From the NCBI RefSeq assembly GCF_002165625.1, contig NZ_NGNS01000002.1, forward strand, positions 186,001 through 250,000: a stretch of DNA of 64,000 nt, written 5' to 3'. The position numbers and the translations under genes are program-made. Positions within the stretch are counted from its first letter, which is position 1, and every line of letters begins with the position of its first letter. Below the pieces are notes generated by a model that saw nothing but the letters and a program-made list of their open reading frames with translations, had not been told where the DNA came from and did no database searches. Origin of the DNA: Neiella marina (GTDB lineage Bacteria; Pseudomonadota; Gammaproteobacteria; Enterobacterales; Neiellaceae). Of this stretch, positions 42,836-51,622 are shown one piece after another.

Positions 42836-44224
42836 ATGAAAAAAGTATTCCGAGTATCGCTAATCGCCTGTGCGATTGGTTTTTCATCTATGAGCCAAGC
42901 AAGCTTGCAACAGGAGATGAACCAGTTGTTTGGTTCAATGACCAACACCACTGCGCCTGGTGTATTCGAGAGTCAACGGCGTGGTGTGATATCTGGCGGA
43001 AGCGTTGTTGTTCGTAACAGGATCATGAACGAGAACCTCGTCTCTATGGTGCCTCCGTCATTCCAAGCCGGTTGTGGCGGCATTGATATGTTCGCTGGAA
43101 GTTTGTCATTTGTTAATGCAGATCAGTTTGTTCAATTACTTCGTTCTGTTGCTGCAAACGCCAAGGGATACGCATTCCAATTGGCGCTCAGTGCTATGTG
43201 TGAGAAATGCTCTCAGCACATGGAGACACTGCAAAAGAAAATCCAGCAGTTGAACGAGTATTTCGGCAATTCCTGTCAAATGGCTCAGGGAGTCGTGAAC
43301 GATACCCTGGCTGCTTTTGGTAAAAAGGGGCAAACAGAAGCCAGCATGTTGAGCTCACTTAAAGGGGCTGGAGACGTTTTTACCAGTTGGAGTGAATCCA
43401 ATGGTAAGAACCCATATGAGAACGCTTCGAGTGTCGCGGCATCTGATGTGAACAAAACGATTAAAGGTAATTTGGTTTGGCGAGCATTGAAACGTCACTC
43501 GGCATCAAGCTGGTTTGCATCGGGGGATGACCGTTTCCTTGAAGCGGTTATGTCGGTGACTGGTTCGATCATTGTTGGTGATCTTGCTAATGCCGCTGAT
43601 GGCCAAGGTAAAGCCCCAAAACTGACCAGGCTGAATGGCAATAAAGTGACTATTGAGCATCTAATTCATGGCGGTAACGTCGCTATGTACCGATGTGACA
43701 CAGTGACGCAAGACGGTTGTCTGAACCCAACAATCACTAACGTGACTCTTACCGGGTTATCAACTCAGGTAGAAAATTTACTTCTTGGTACAGGTTCTAG
43801 TAACGGCATTATTTTTAAGTTTGCTCGAAATACAGGGGCTGCTAGCACCACCGAAAAGGCTTTTATGACCTCGGCTCCTGCCAGCATTGGGGGCATGATT
43901 CGAACTCTTTCTGCATTAAATGAAGGGGCCGCTAGATCGTTTGCTTCAAGAGCGGCACCATTTATTGCTGTTGAGATGGCCCGAGCATTGGTTGAAGACA
44001 TGCTCAATGCAGCTAGAAGTACCTCCGGTGTGGAAGATCATGCCTATGCGAAGTTATTAACGGAAGACCTTGAACGTGCACGTCGCCAAATCAATGAGGA
44101 GTACGCCGCGTTGCAGCGAAGATACGGCTCAGAGCAAGAGTTGCTGGCACATTTTAACCAGGTGATTCAGACCATTCGCAAACAGCGTTATTACACCGTT
44201 AAATCTACGGCGCTGGGGGAATAG
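42836..44224 (+). CDS. traH: Mating-pore protein TraH
   Basis: 462 aa. Signal peptide at about 1-22 ('FSSMSQA'). Contains 'FQAGCGGIDMFAGSLSFVNADQFVQLLRSVAANAKGYAF', the conserved TraH core, and C-terminal coiled coil ('LERARRQINEEYAALQRRYGSEQELL'). Needed for pilus formation. Coupled to traF and followed 3 nt later by traG. Confidence 0.95.
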   Translation: MKKVFRVSLIACAIGFSSMSQASLQQEMNQLFGSMTNTTAPGVFESQRRGVISGGSVVVRNRIMNENLVSMVPPSFQAGCGGIDMFAGSLSFVNADQFVQLLRSVAANAKGYAFQLALSAMCEKCSQHMETLQKKIQQLNEYFGNSCQMAQGVVNDTLAAFGKKGQTEASMLSSLKGAGDVFTSWSESNGKNPYENASSVAASDVNKTIKGNLVWRALKRHSASSWFASGDDRFLEAVMSVTGSIIVGDLANAADGQGKAPKLTRLNGNKVTIEHLIHGGNVAMYRCDTVTQDGCLNPTITNVTLTGLSTQVENLLLGTGSSNGIIFKFARNTGAASTTEKAFMTSAPASIGGMIRTLSALNEGAARSFASRAAPFIAVEMARALVEDMLNAARSTSGVEDHAYAKLLTEDLERARRQINEEYAALQRRYGSEQELLAHFNQVIQTIRKQRYYTVKSTALGE

Positions 44225-44227
44225 GTC

Positions 44228-47200
44228 ATGTGGGAAATCTATTCCATCGGGGATTCGGCTTTTTTAGAGCAGGTCCTGAACGCTGTCGCGATGATCACTG
44301 GTACAGGCGATTTTACTTCAATGGTTCGGATTGGCTTGCTCATTGGGGTATTGATGGTCTCTGTTCAGGCCTTAATGCAAGGTGGTCGAGGGATTAACTT
44401 TCAACATGTTTTAGTCTCATGGCTAGTCTTTGCAACCATGTTTGGGCCCAGTACCCGAGTGAGCATTGAGGATGCGTACACGGGACAAGTTCGAGTGGTT
44501 GATAATGTGCCCATCGGTGTTGCTGCCGCAGGCAGTACGATTTCGACTGTTGGCTTTCAAGTCACGCGATTGTTTGAAACGGCGTTCTCAACTCCCGCCA
44601 TGACGGAATACGGCTTTGCATCCAGTTTACAGTCACTGATTAAAGTGAGAAAACAGGTGATGGATCGCTCTGGTTTGGGTGATGCAAATCGTGTCGCCGG
44701 TTCGGACATCGAGCAATCGTGGTTTAACTACATCAAAGAGTGCACCTTGATTGGTATCGACATTGGCCAAAAGAACCTCGATCAGGTGCTGAGTGATCCT
44801 AACCCGATGACTGCGATTAGGTTTGATTCGCGCATTTATGGCACTCGAATCATGCTCAGTGGTAGCAGTAGCGATCTGGACTGCACCGATGCCTATAGCC
44901 AACTGAAACTCATGACAGAATCAACCTTCATTCCAAGGCTTAAACAGGTTCTGTCAGCCTCATTGGGGACTTCGTCAGCAACGGACACTGATGACGTGAT
45001 CCGAAATGCACTGAATAACCTTGGTTTGGCTTCAGTAAACACCCAAGAGTACATGACCGCGTCGGTGCTTTTGCCTATTTATGAGCAAAGCGTGACGGGC
45101 AAATATATGGATGATCAAGCTTTCACCGCAGCCGTTATGGTTAATCAAGCGATTGAGCAGCGCAATACGCAATGGGCGGCGGAGCAGACCCTGTTCCAAA
45201 GTATCGTTCGTCCGATGATGACGTTTTTTGAGGGGTTCATTTACGCCATCACCCCTTTGATGGCCTTTGTGATAGCCCTTGGCCAAATCGGGATGCGAAT
45301 GGCCGGGAAGTACTTGTTAATCCTGCTTTGGATTCAACTTTGGATGCCTGTCATGGCCATCATTAACCTGTATATTCATTTAACCGTTGCTGGGAAAATG
45401 TCGTCGCTTGATGCCTTTGCAGGTACAGAAGTGCCATCTTTTGCTGGGATGATGCAGATGGATTCAGTGCTGCAAACCTGGATAGCTACTGGCGGCATGT
45501 TGGCGTCGAGTGTTCCGGCGATTTCGCTCATGCTCGTGTATGGCTCAGCAATAACCGCTACCCACTTGGCTGGACGTCTTCAAAACGGTGATGCCATTGA
45601 TGAAAAGATGGCAAGTCCAGATGTCGCGAAAAATGCCCCGGTAATGCAATCACAGTCAATGTTCCAAAATTCAGCCCTCACTGGTTCTGCTATGACCGGC
45701 GCGTCAAACCTACTAAGCAGTTTCTCTGTCGGAAACGCAGTGGGTTCAATGGTCGGCTCTGCAAAAGAATCCATGACTCAGGCAACTCAAGCCTTTAGTC
45801 GTCAGGTTGGCAATACCATGAGTCGAACCTTTGGTGAAAAGCTAAGTTACGACAACCTTTCTTCGGTTGGACGTCAGATCGGCTCATCTAACTCAGCATC
45901 TAGCGCCGTTGTTAATCAGGTTACTGATGACCTGCAAACTCGGTATGGTTTTGGCGACGATAAAAAAGATGCTGTACGTGGCTTGGTATCTGGCGTGTTA
46001 TCGGGAGGCTTAAGGGTCGGTGGCGATGGAACCATTACAAATCCCGGTGAGAAAGAAGTTGCTGACAAGGGTTTTCTTGGAAGGCTTCTTGGTACTGGCG
46101 GCAATGATTCTCCACAGGGCAACTTGCCAGGAGTGGATAAGCCAGACTCATCTCGTGTACCAAAACTATCAAGGGTACGAGCAGGCTTGGATTTAGGTGG
46201 TAACTTTAGTGGCCAAGTTGAGTCATCAGAGGGCAGTTCTCGATCTACGACCGCAAATACGCTCACTGGGGAGATGCAAAGCTTGGCATCAAGTAATTCA
46301 CGACGTGCTGAGTTTCGCGATGCGATGGTTAAGGACCTTTCAGATTCAAGACGCTCTGGCGTTGAGATGTCGTTGTCTAATCAAGACTATCATTCACTTC
46401 AGAGTTCAGCACAAGACGTTATCACGGCATCAAACCGCTTTAGTGAGCTTGATCAGGCCAGCTACAGTCTATCAGGACAAAGGAACACGGATGGTGCGAC
46501 GTTAACTCGATTAGCAGCGGATAATCCTGAAGTCATGGATTATTTAGGTCGCTATATGAACCAGCATGTTGAAGCAGGTAACCGATTACGTGAAAACCTT
46601 CCAATGTATCAGCGCTTGCTACCTGATGATAATCAGGCGTATGTGGCCGCAGCTATGGAGTCTTTAACCTATAGCAACTCCTCGACGCCCGCTGAACGAG
46701 ACAATGACTATCAAGCAGCAATGACTGTTATGGCCATGGCTACCGGAGCCGATTTACGATCTATTCAGCCACGCTCTAATGAAGGCTTGTCATCAACTGC
46801 ACCTACTTTTGGTGGCACTCAAAGCCAAGTTGAATCCGGTGTTCTGGGAGGCTATGAGGATGCTGCAACAGTTCAAACGCAGTTCAATTCGGCTCAATCT
46901 GCTTACCAAACCAATCTTTCTGGTGTAGATGGACAGCTGAATGCGCATCAGCAACAAGCCCAGCAGGCCGTAGCTTCTGACACAAGTACCTATCAATCTG
47001 GACTAAACAGTGAAGCTGGCTCTCAGTGGCGATCTCGCATTATGGCTGATGATAGCGGAGTCTCTGGTGCTGAAATGTTCTTCAACAGCGCCAGGGCTAT
47101 TGGTGATTTCAGTGGCAAGCATACTGATGCAGCACTGCATACCTTGAATCATTTTGGCGAAGACTATGAGAGTTACAAGGAGCAAGCCCTTGCAGAACCT

Positions 47201-47797
47201 GGCTCACGAGGTTTCTTGCACAATGCAACGGTGGCCAGCAAATCAACATGGGATGGGTTAAAAGCAGCCGTTGACGCCGGAACCTCTTTGGAAAATCCTT
47301 TGACGGCGTTTAATGATGCATACAGTGGATCGAGTTCGCAGTATGCCTCCGAAGTTAACTGGGGCACTAAGTCTGAAGCCATGTTGGCTGGGGCATTCGG
47401 TGCGGCAGTTAACAATCGATACGGTGAGTTCTTAGAACAGTACGCCGATGATTTTAAACAGGAAGCATACAGCGAAGGGCAGAGAATGGGATTGACCCCG
47501 ATTCAAAGTCAAGTGTTCGCTCAAGCTTTCAATGAAGGTTTGGCGGGGCGCGTATTCAACTCTGAAGACTCATCGAGTTGGTCGCCTGAAATGCTAGGTC
47601 TAAGGGAGCAAATGCTAAATGAGTATCGTCAAAAGGATGAGAGTGACGCTTACATTCCTGACAGTGTGTCCGAAGAAGATAAAGCATTTGTGGATAAGCA
47701 GATAGCGGTGATCTCAAATGCATCCCTTGCGGGAGATTATGCTCAGAACAACTTGATTGATATTAGGGCCTATAACCAGGCATCAGGAAGGAACTGA
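44228..47797 (+). CDS. traG: Mating-pair stabilisation and entry-exclusion target TraG
   Basis: 1189 aa. N-terminal half holds several membrane segments (about residues 30-60, 335-360, 365-390, 430-460), as in TraG_N. The C-terminal half (about 480-1189) is a large, Ser/Ala/Gln-rich periplasmic or translocated region. In SXT/R391, TraG in the donor is recognised by Eex in the recipient, and the specificity region lies in the C-terminal part (established). It ends 10 nt before a terminator and faces eex. Confidence 0.95.
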   Translation: MWEIYSIGDSAFLEQVLNAVAMITGTGDFTSMVRIGLLIGVLMVSVQALMQGGRGINFQHVLVSWLVFATMFGPSTRVSIEDAYTGQVRVVDNVPIGVAAAGSTISTVGFQVTRLFETAFSTPAMTEYGFASSLQSLIKVRKQVMDRSGLGDANRVAGSDIEQSWFNYIKECTLIGIDIGQKNLDQVLSDPNPMTAIRFDSRIYGTRIMLSGSSSDLDCTDAYSQLKLMTESTFIPRLKQVLSASLGTSSATDTDDVIRNALNNLGLASVNTQEYMTASVLLPIYEQSVTGKYMDDQAFTAAVMVNQAIEQRNTQWAAEQTLFQSIVRPMMTFFEGFIYAITPLMAFVIALGQIGMRMAGKYLLILLWIQLWMPVMAIINLYIHLTVAGKMSSLDAFAGTEVPSFAGMMQMDSVLQTWIATGGMLASSVPAISLMLVYGSAITATHLAGRLQNGDAIDEKMASPDVAKNAPVMQSQSMFQNSALTGSAMTGASNLLSSFSVGNAVGSMVGSAKESMTQATQAFSRQVGNTMSRTFGEKLSYDNLSSVGRQIGSSNSASSAVVNQVTDDLQTRYGFGDDKKDAVRGLVSGVLSGGLRVGGDGTITNPGEKEVADKGFLGRLLGTGGNDSPQGNLPGVDKPDSSRVPKLSRVRAGLDLGGNFSGQVESSEGSSRSTTANTLTGEMQSLASSNSRRAEFRDAMVKDLSDSRRSGVEMSLSNQDYHSLQSSAQDVITASNRFSELDQASYSLSGQRNTDGATLTRLAADNPEVMDYLGRYMNQHVEAGNRLRENLPMYQRLLPDDNQAYVAAAMESLTYSNSSTPAERDNDYQAAMTVMAMATGADLRSIQPRSNEGLSSTAPTFGGTQSQVESGVLGGYEDAATVQTQFNSAQSAYQTNLSGVDGQLNAHQQQAQQAVASDTSTYQSGLNSEAGSQWRSRIMADDSGVSGAEMFFNSARAIGDFSGKHTDAALHTLNHFGEDYESYKEQALAEPGSRGFLHNATVASKSTWDGLKAAVDAGTSLENPLTAFNDAYSGSSSQYASEVNWGTKSEAMLAGAFGAAVNNRYGEFLEQYADDFKQEAYSEGQRMGLTPIQSQVFAQAFNEGLAGRVFNSEDSSSWSPEMLGLREQMLNEYRQKDESDAYIPDSVSEEDKAFVDKQIAVISNASLAGDYAQNNLIDIRAYNQASGRN

Positions 47798-47807
47798 AAA
47801 TAGAAGG

Positions 47808-47839
47808 TAGCCAGCTTGTGGTTGGCTGGCTATTTTTTT
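47808..47839 (+). terminator. Rho-independent terminator after traG
   Basis: TAGCCAGC (47808-47815) pairs with GCTGGCTA (47825-47832), followed by seven T. The reverse eex stop codon lies inside the T-run. Confidence 0.88.
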
Positions 47840-48261
47840 GGCTTTTTGGGATACCTTGGATAAAAGCCATCAAAAAACGAATGGAGCTTATACCAATACC
47901 ATTTTTCTTCAATGCTCAAAGTTCTACCCGAATCTTTAACTTGGTTACTCAAGAATCTAATTCCAGTACAAATAGCTAAGAAAAAGAGTCCCAAACCAAC
48001 AATTGTCCAACTCGCTTGCCAATATGCGATTGCTACAAGCATAGTGATTATGGCTATAAGTCCGATGGGATTACAGGTCGCTTTGAATCCCAAGTAGCTG
48101 AAAAAAAAGACGGTGCAGAACAGAAATGGCAAAGCCGCTAACTTGGCAGATGTCGTTAATATTTCTGATGGAAAAAAATGAGCCGCAGCCAAAGTCGCCA
48201 GAAAAAGCCCCAGTGATATAAACCAGCAGCGTGCTGGTAAAGATTTAAGTAAGTTTGTCAT
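47830..48261 (-). CDS. eex: Entry exclusion protein Eex
   Basis: 143 aa from the ATG at 48261; a GTG eight codons upstream is possible but 143 aa equals the known SXT Eex length. Inner-membrane protein with hydrophobic segments at about residues 14-30, 37-60 and 65-105, and a charged C-terminal tail ('EEKWYWYKLHSFFDGFYPRYPKKPKK'). Eex blocks transfer of a second ICE of the same exclusion group by recognising TraG; the exclusion group (S or R) cannot be named without alignment. It lies downstream of setC in the same direction. Confidence 0.88.
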   Translation of the reverse strand: MTNLLKSLPARCWFISLGLFLATLAAAHFFPSEILTTSAKLAALPFLFCTVFFFSYLGFKATCNPIGLIAIITMLVAIAYWQASWTIVGLGLFFLAICTGIRFLSNQVKDSGRTLSIEEKWYWYKLHSFFDGFYPRYPKKPKK

Positions 48262-48318
48262 CTTCTTAGTACTCTCAAAGTGCACGGGCGGTGCACAATC
48301 AAATCATGCATCAGCATG

Positions 48319-48852
48319 TTAGTTCTCAAAAAGTGCTCTAGTGGTTTGCTCGGCCATAATCTCACACACAGGGCATTTAAGCTGAATGCGCTGTTGTGAT
48401 ACCGTCAAATACAGACTGCCGCATCGACACCGGTGTAAGGATGCAAGCTGTGATCTTAAATCACGAGCTAGAACCCAACCTTCATTGATGGTTAGTTTTT
48501 TCCAGGGGATCTCAGCTGGAAGATCTGCTTCTTCTCTTGCAACCAAGTACGCATCGTAAGCCTTCATCAAAGCATCGATATTTAATTGCTTGTAGACATT
48601 ATCACCACCAATATTGACATAAAGCGCCATCAGCAGAGAGCCTTCAACTAATGCTCTTCTGCTTTTAACGATGGCATCAGATTCTGGCAATTGACCAGGA
48701 CAAGGTGACTTGCCGGTCACTTCTTTGTGGAGCCTTCTGATAATGTGGATTGGCAAACCTGTATCGAGCGCGATAATGGTTGTTCTAAATCCGTATTTAA
48801 TAAGCAGCGAGGCTCGGGTAAACAGCTCACTTTTGGACAGGTTATCAATCAT
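48319..48852 (-). CDS. setC: FlhC-like transcriptional activator SetC
   Basis: 177 aa. FlhC fold with the C-terminal zinc cysteines 'HRCRCGSLYL' and 'LKCPVCE' (CxC...CxxC). Forms a complex with SetD to activate promoters of int, xis and transfer operons (established for SXT). ATG overlaps the setD stop by 4 nt. Confidence 0.94.
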   Translation of the reverse strand: MIDNLSKSELFTRASLLIKYGFRTTIIALDTGLPIHIIRRLHKEVTGKSPCPGQLPESDAIVKSRRALVEGSLLMALYVNIGGDNVYKQLNIDALMKAYDAYLVAREEADLPAEIPWKKLTINEGWVLARDLRSQLASLHRCRCGSLYLTVSQQRIQLKCPVCEIMAEQTTRALFEN

Positions 48853-49148
48853 GCATCCCCCTTGTTGTTTAGGGTTGATAATAAATAAGCGATTCTTGGG
48901 ATACCTGTGCCTTTGCTCTTCACCATCTCAATCAGTTGGCTTTGGTTACCCCTTGGTTGAAACAGCATGAATGATGAAGTCGCCACTCGTTGCAGGTCGT
49001 CAACACCAGCATTAATCAGTGCATCCACCACGTCGCGTGTAAGTCCAAAGCGCAAGACCGCCTCTTGCGGATCAATTCGCGCTAATTCTCGTGCTGCGTG
49101 TAGGTACGCCAAATTTAATTGATAGAAGTCTTGTTGATTGGTTGTCAT
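48849..49148 (-). CDS. setD: FlhD-like co-activator SetD
   Basis: 99 aa. 'YQLNLAYLHAARELARIDPQEAVLRFGLTRDVVDALINAGVDDLQRVA' matches FlhD. Partner of SetC; the two overlap by 4 nt. Its start overlaps the stop of the transglycosylase gene by 4 nt, so it belongs to the operon that SetR represses. Confidence 0.94.
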   Translation of the reverse strand: MTTNQQDFYQLNLAYLHAARELARIDPQEAVLRFGLTRDVVDALINAGVDDLQRVATSSFMLFQPRGNQSQLIEMVKSKGTGIPRIAYLLSTLNNKGDA

Positions 49149-49693
49149 TGACGGACCTCCAGTTCATGTAAAATATTGCGATAGATAGAAAGCACTCTTT
49201 GCCCATACCAGCGTGCACGCTCTTCGTTCCAGCTGTGATAGCGGCCTATGCCAAGCTCTAAATCGTTTGGTGAAGACTTGATTGCTTCGGCCAAAATACT
49301 GGAGCCGACAGTTAGGTTGGTGATGGGGTCTAGCAGTTCTGCTGCTGAACTCACCCGATGTCCGTGCCAATGCAAATTGATTTGCATTAGGCCAATATCG
49401 AGCTGGTATTTTTCACTCTCTTGCAGTGCTTGGTTTAACAGTTGCTCTGCTTCTGTCTTAGATTTGGCGTAGGTTGCATTTGAACCATTGCGAATTGCGT
49501 ATGGCCATGGGCTGGTCATGTTGAGACCACGATGTGAGGCGGACTCAGCCAAGGCAACGGCGTAGAGCATGACTGGATCAATACCAACGCTTTGTGCTGC
49601 TTTTTCCCACTGATAGCCCGGAAAAGCATAGACTGAAGTGCTTGCGGACATGGCTATCGCTAGGGCAATGGTTTTTGCTTTAATCGTTTTCAT
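49145..49693 (-). CDS. VirB1-like lytic transglycosylase
   Basis: 182 aa with a signal peptide (1-23, 'ASTSVYA'). SLT-type domain with the catalytic Glu at residue 50 ('VALAESASHRG') and 'DIGLMQINLHWHG'. It opens the peptidoglycan for channel assembly. In SXT/R391 elements a lytic transglycosylase of this type sits in the set operon, so it is induced with setCD. Overlaps the gene upstream by 14 nt. Confidence 0.88.
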   Translation of the reverse strand: MKTIKAKTIALAIAMSASTSVYAFPGYQWEKAAQSVGIDPVMLYAVALAESASHRGLNMTSPWPYAIRNGSNATYAKSKTEAEQLLNQALQESEKYQLDIGLMQINLHWHGHRVSSAAELLDPITNLTVGSSILAEAIKSSPNDLELGIGRYHSWNEERARWYGQRVLSIYRNILHELEVRQ

Positions 49694-50342
49694 TTTTGTC
49701 CTCTAATTGATTTCCGAGAAGCGCCTGAATGGCTTTCGGGCTTATTCTTTTTAAAGGCACTGCGCTAAAGTCGGCGATGCCTCTCGTATAAACTTGTGCC
49801 GCTTTTGACCAGTCGCCCACGGCAACAGGCGCTTGCATATCAAATCCTTTTTGCTGGTTCTGATGGTCTGCAATACCCTGTAATAGCCTTGGGTATTCAC
49901 CCACTTCGTCCCGCAGCAAGTAAGCCTGGTAGCGTGTTAAAAACTCTTTTTGCTTAAAGGGGTATTCCCTGTCATCTACCTTGCAGAGTTCAACCCATCC
50001 CCCCATGTCTGAAATAACGCGGTGAATAAGCGCATCGTCAAACATCACGGATGTCCAAGCGCCAACCTGACGAACAGCCTTGTCAACTTTGTTCCAAGCA
50101 ACCATGGCTCTTGAACCCGAGTTGCCATCGATATGCTTGATGACGTCAGCGGGCTTTGGAAAAAATTGCCCAGTATCCGGTGATTGAATATGCCGAGTCA
50201 GACCGATTCGCACTTCTTCAATGCTATAAGCACGAAGGGCTTCAAATGCGATGGATAGCAATTGTGGTGATACGCTTTTGCCATACATGGCCCAAGCTGC
50301 TCCCCAAACTTCAGCAAACTCGCGTTTATCAACCTCCTGCAC
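49680..50342 (-). CDS. Conserved protein of the SetR-regulated operon (s083-position)
   Basis: About 220 aa from a GTG at 50342 that follows GGGAGG by 9 nt; a TTG at 50408 would give 242 aa but overlaps the previous gene by 80 nt. 'EFAEVWGAAWAMYGKSVSPQLLSIAFEALRAYSIEEVRIGLTRHIQSPDTGQFFPKPADVI' resembles the helical replication-helper domain (phage P-like) of lambdoid replication proteins. No ATPase motif. Function in the ICE unknown; the order next to an O-like protein echoes phage replication pairs. Confidence 0.68.
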   Translation of the reverse strand: MQEVDKREFAEVWGAAWAMYGKSVSPQLLSIAFEALRAYSIEEVRIGLTRHIQSPDTGQFFPKPADVIKHIDGNSGSRAMVAWNKVDKAVRQVGAWTSVMFDDALIHRVISDMGGWVELCKVDDREYPFKQKEFLTRYQAYLLRDEVGEYPRLLQGIADHQNQQKGFDMQAPVAVGDWSKAAQVYTRGIADFSAVPLKRISPKAIQALLGNQLEDKNEND

Positions 50343-51198
50343 TTGAACGAACCTCCCGAATACCTGGTCCGGCCCAGCTTTCAGCAATGCGGCGATTGCT
50401 TTCTTCAATGTTCAATTGGTGATTGCTGCCCTTTAGGCTCGTCGATGATTGCTGTACTTCATCAATGCGAACGTACTCGTCTTCCCATTGCCGGTTTAAA
50501 AGCCAGTTATGTGGCATAGGGGTCTTAGTCCGATCTTGATACTGCAATCGGTTGTCTCGTTGCTCTTTCCAGCGTGTTAGCACTTCCAAGGCGAGTTCAT
50601 GGTCTTCATTGAGGCCCATGCGAAGCCATTCTTCTTTGGCTTTCGCTTTTTTTTCTTTGCGTATTTGTACATCCCAGAAGTCTTCAAACTGTATGTGGCC
50701 AACAGTTTTAATTGTTGGTTTATTGCTTCTCTCAGAGTCATCCGACCGTTGAGAGTCCCTTACCGGGTTGCCATCAGGCATAAACAATGATGAAAATTCT
50801 TCTGGTAGCCGAGCTTGAAAAGCGGCAAGAGATTTCAAAAGCGATGCCATACCAACGAAGTCGGCAGGTACATCTTTAAGCAACCGAAAGGCGGCCTTAC
50901 CTTGGTTCGGGTTTTCGATTGGGTTGTGCTTCAGAAAGCTCCGAATCAAAGTCCAACCGGATTCCTCGCAACGAATGAGGAAATGATCTTGTTCTAACTC
51001 ATTTAGAGCCTTGGCAACCTGTTGCTCATCCCAGTTCAAGTCAGAAGCAACGTAACCAATCGGCAATCGAAAGCAGCCAAGCAAATTACAATGTGGGCAT
51101 GTAAGCAAATACAGTCCTAGCAACTTCGCTGAGTCACTCCAGGACAAAACGTTTTGCTTTAGCCAAAAGCGGGTATAGACCTTGCCATAATCACGCAT
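50329..51198 (-). CDS. Phage O-like replication-initiation-type protein
   Basis: 289 aa. The N-terminal ~100 residues ('YTRFWLKQNVLSWSDSAKLLGLYLLTCPHCNLLGCFRLP' and 'NWDEQQVAKALNELEQDHFLIRCEE') look like the winged-helix domain of phage replication proteins. The C-terminal part is charged and ends by overlapping the downstream gene. It follows croS in the leftward operon. ICE replication in this family depends on the TraI/oriT system, so this pair may be a phage-derived accessory; inference. Confidence 0.7.
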   Translation of the reverse strand: MRDYGKVYTRFWLKQNVLSWSDSAKLLGLYLLTCPHCNLLGCFRLPIGYVASDLNWDEQQVAKALNELEQDHFLIRCEESGWTLIRSFLKHNPIENPNQGKAAFRLLKDVPADFVGMASLLKSLAAFQARLPEEFSSLFMPDGNPVRDSQRSDDSERSNKPTIKTVGHIQFEDFWDVQIRKEKKAKAKEEWLRMGLNEDHELALEVLTRWKEQRDNRLQYQDRTKTPMPHNWLLNRQWEDEYVRIDEVQQSSTSLKGSNHQLNIEESNRRIAESWAGPGIREVRSSAGG

Positions 51199-51253
51199 GG
51201 AGGAACTCGCTTTTGTGTTTACGTAAAATGCTGACCATTATTTGCCCTTAATC

Positions 51254-51505
51254 CTACTGGTTACTGGCTTTCAGCTCGCTTGGGCATTCGGGATAGATGT
51301 CCGGTCTTAACTGGGATCGGGTTACCTGTCCTTGCGTAGCTTGTTCGATGGGTAAAACGAATTCAGCGGGAACACGCCCTGATTTATTCAACCAAAACCA
51401 GACGTTTTGCTGTTTTGAGTTGATGGCTCGTGCTAATGCTGATTGCCCGCCGACCAAGTCAATGGCACGGCGGAGATGTTTTTGTGTCGTGTTGAACACT
51501 TCCAT
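51254..51505 (-). CDS. croS: Cro-like repressor CroS
   Basis: 83 aa. Helix-turn-helix 'LRRAIDLVGGQSALARAINSKQQNVWFWLNKSG' of the YdaS/Cro type. Reads divergently from setR across the four-operator region. In SXT/R391 elements CroS shuts off setR after induction so setCD stay active (established). ATG preceded by CAGGAGA. Confidence 0.9.
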   Translation of the reverse strand: MEVFNTTQKHLRRAIDLVGGQSALARAINSKQQNVWFWLNKSGRVPAEFVLPIEQATQGQVTRSQLRPDIYPECPSELKASNQ

Positions 51506-51622
51506 ACCGTCTCCTGTTACAATAATAACTGTTACAAGATTGAATGTTACAGTTTAAACTGTAGTTAAGTCAACAGTTAAAATTGTTGAAAGGCTACAGT
51601 TTTATTTGTAGAATACGGGCTT
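51506..51622. promoter_or_regulatory. croS-setR divergent control region with four palindromic operators
   Basis: Four sites of the form ACA-N8-TGT: 51518-51533, 51548-51563 (the perfect palindrome TACAGTTTAAACTGTA), 51570-51589 (TCAACA/TGTTGA ends) and 51594-51611 (CTACA/TGTAG ends). Spacings between centres are 30, 24 and 23 bp. They agree with the four SetR/CroS operators described for SXT. The rightward promoter is TTGAAA (51586-51591), 17 bp, TAGAAT (51609-51614). Leftward, TTGACT near 51565 with a TGTAAC -10 is a candidate. Confidence 0.85.

Noticed and set aside
48262-48285. Longer Eex starting at GTG 48285
   Set aside because: The ATG at 48261 gives 143 aa, the usual Eex length; the upstream codons look like leader.
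50343-50408. 242-aa version of the s083-position protein
   Set aside because: It would overlap the upstream gene by 80 nt from a TTG without a ribosome-binding site; GTG 50342 has GGGAGG.
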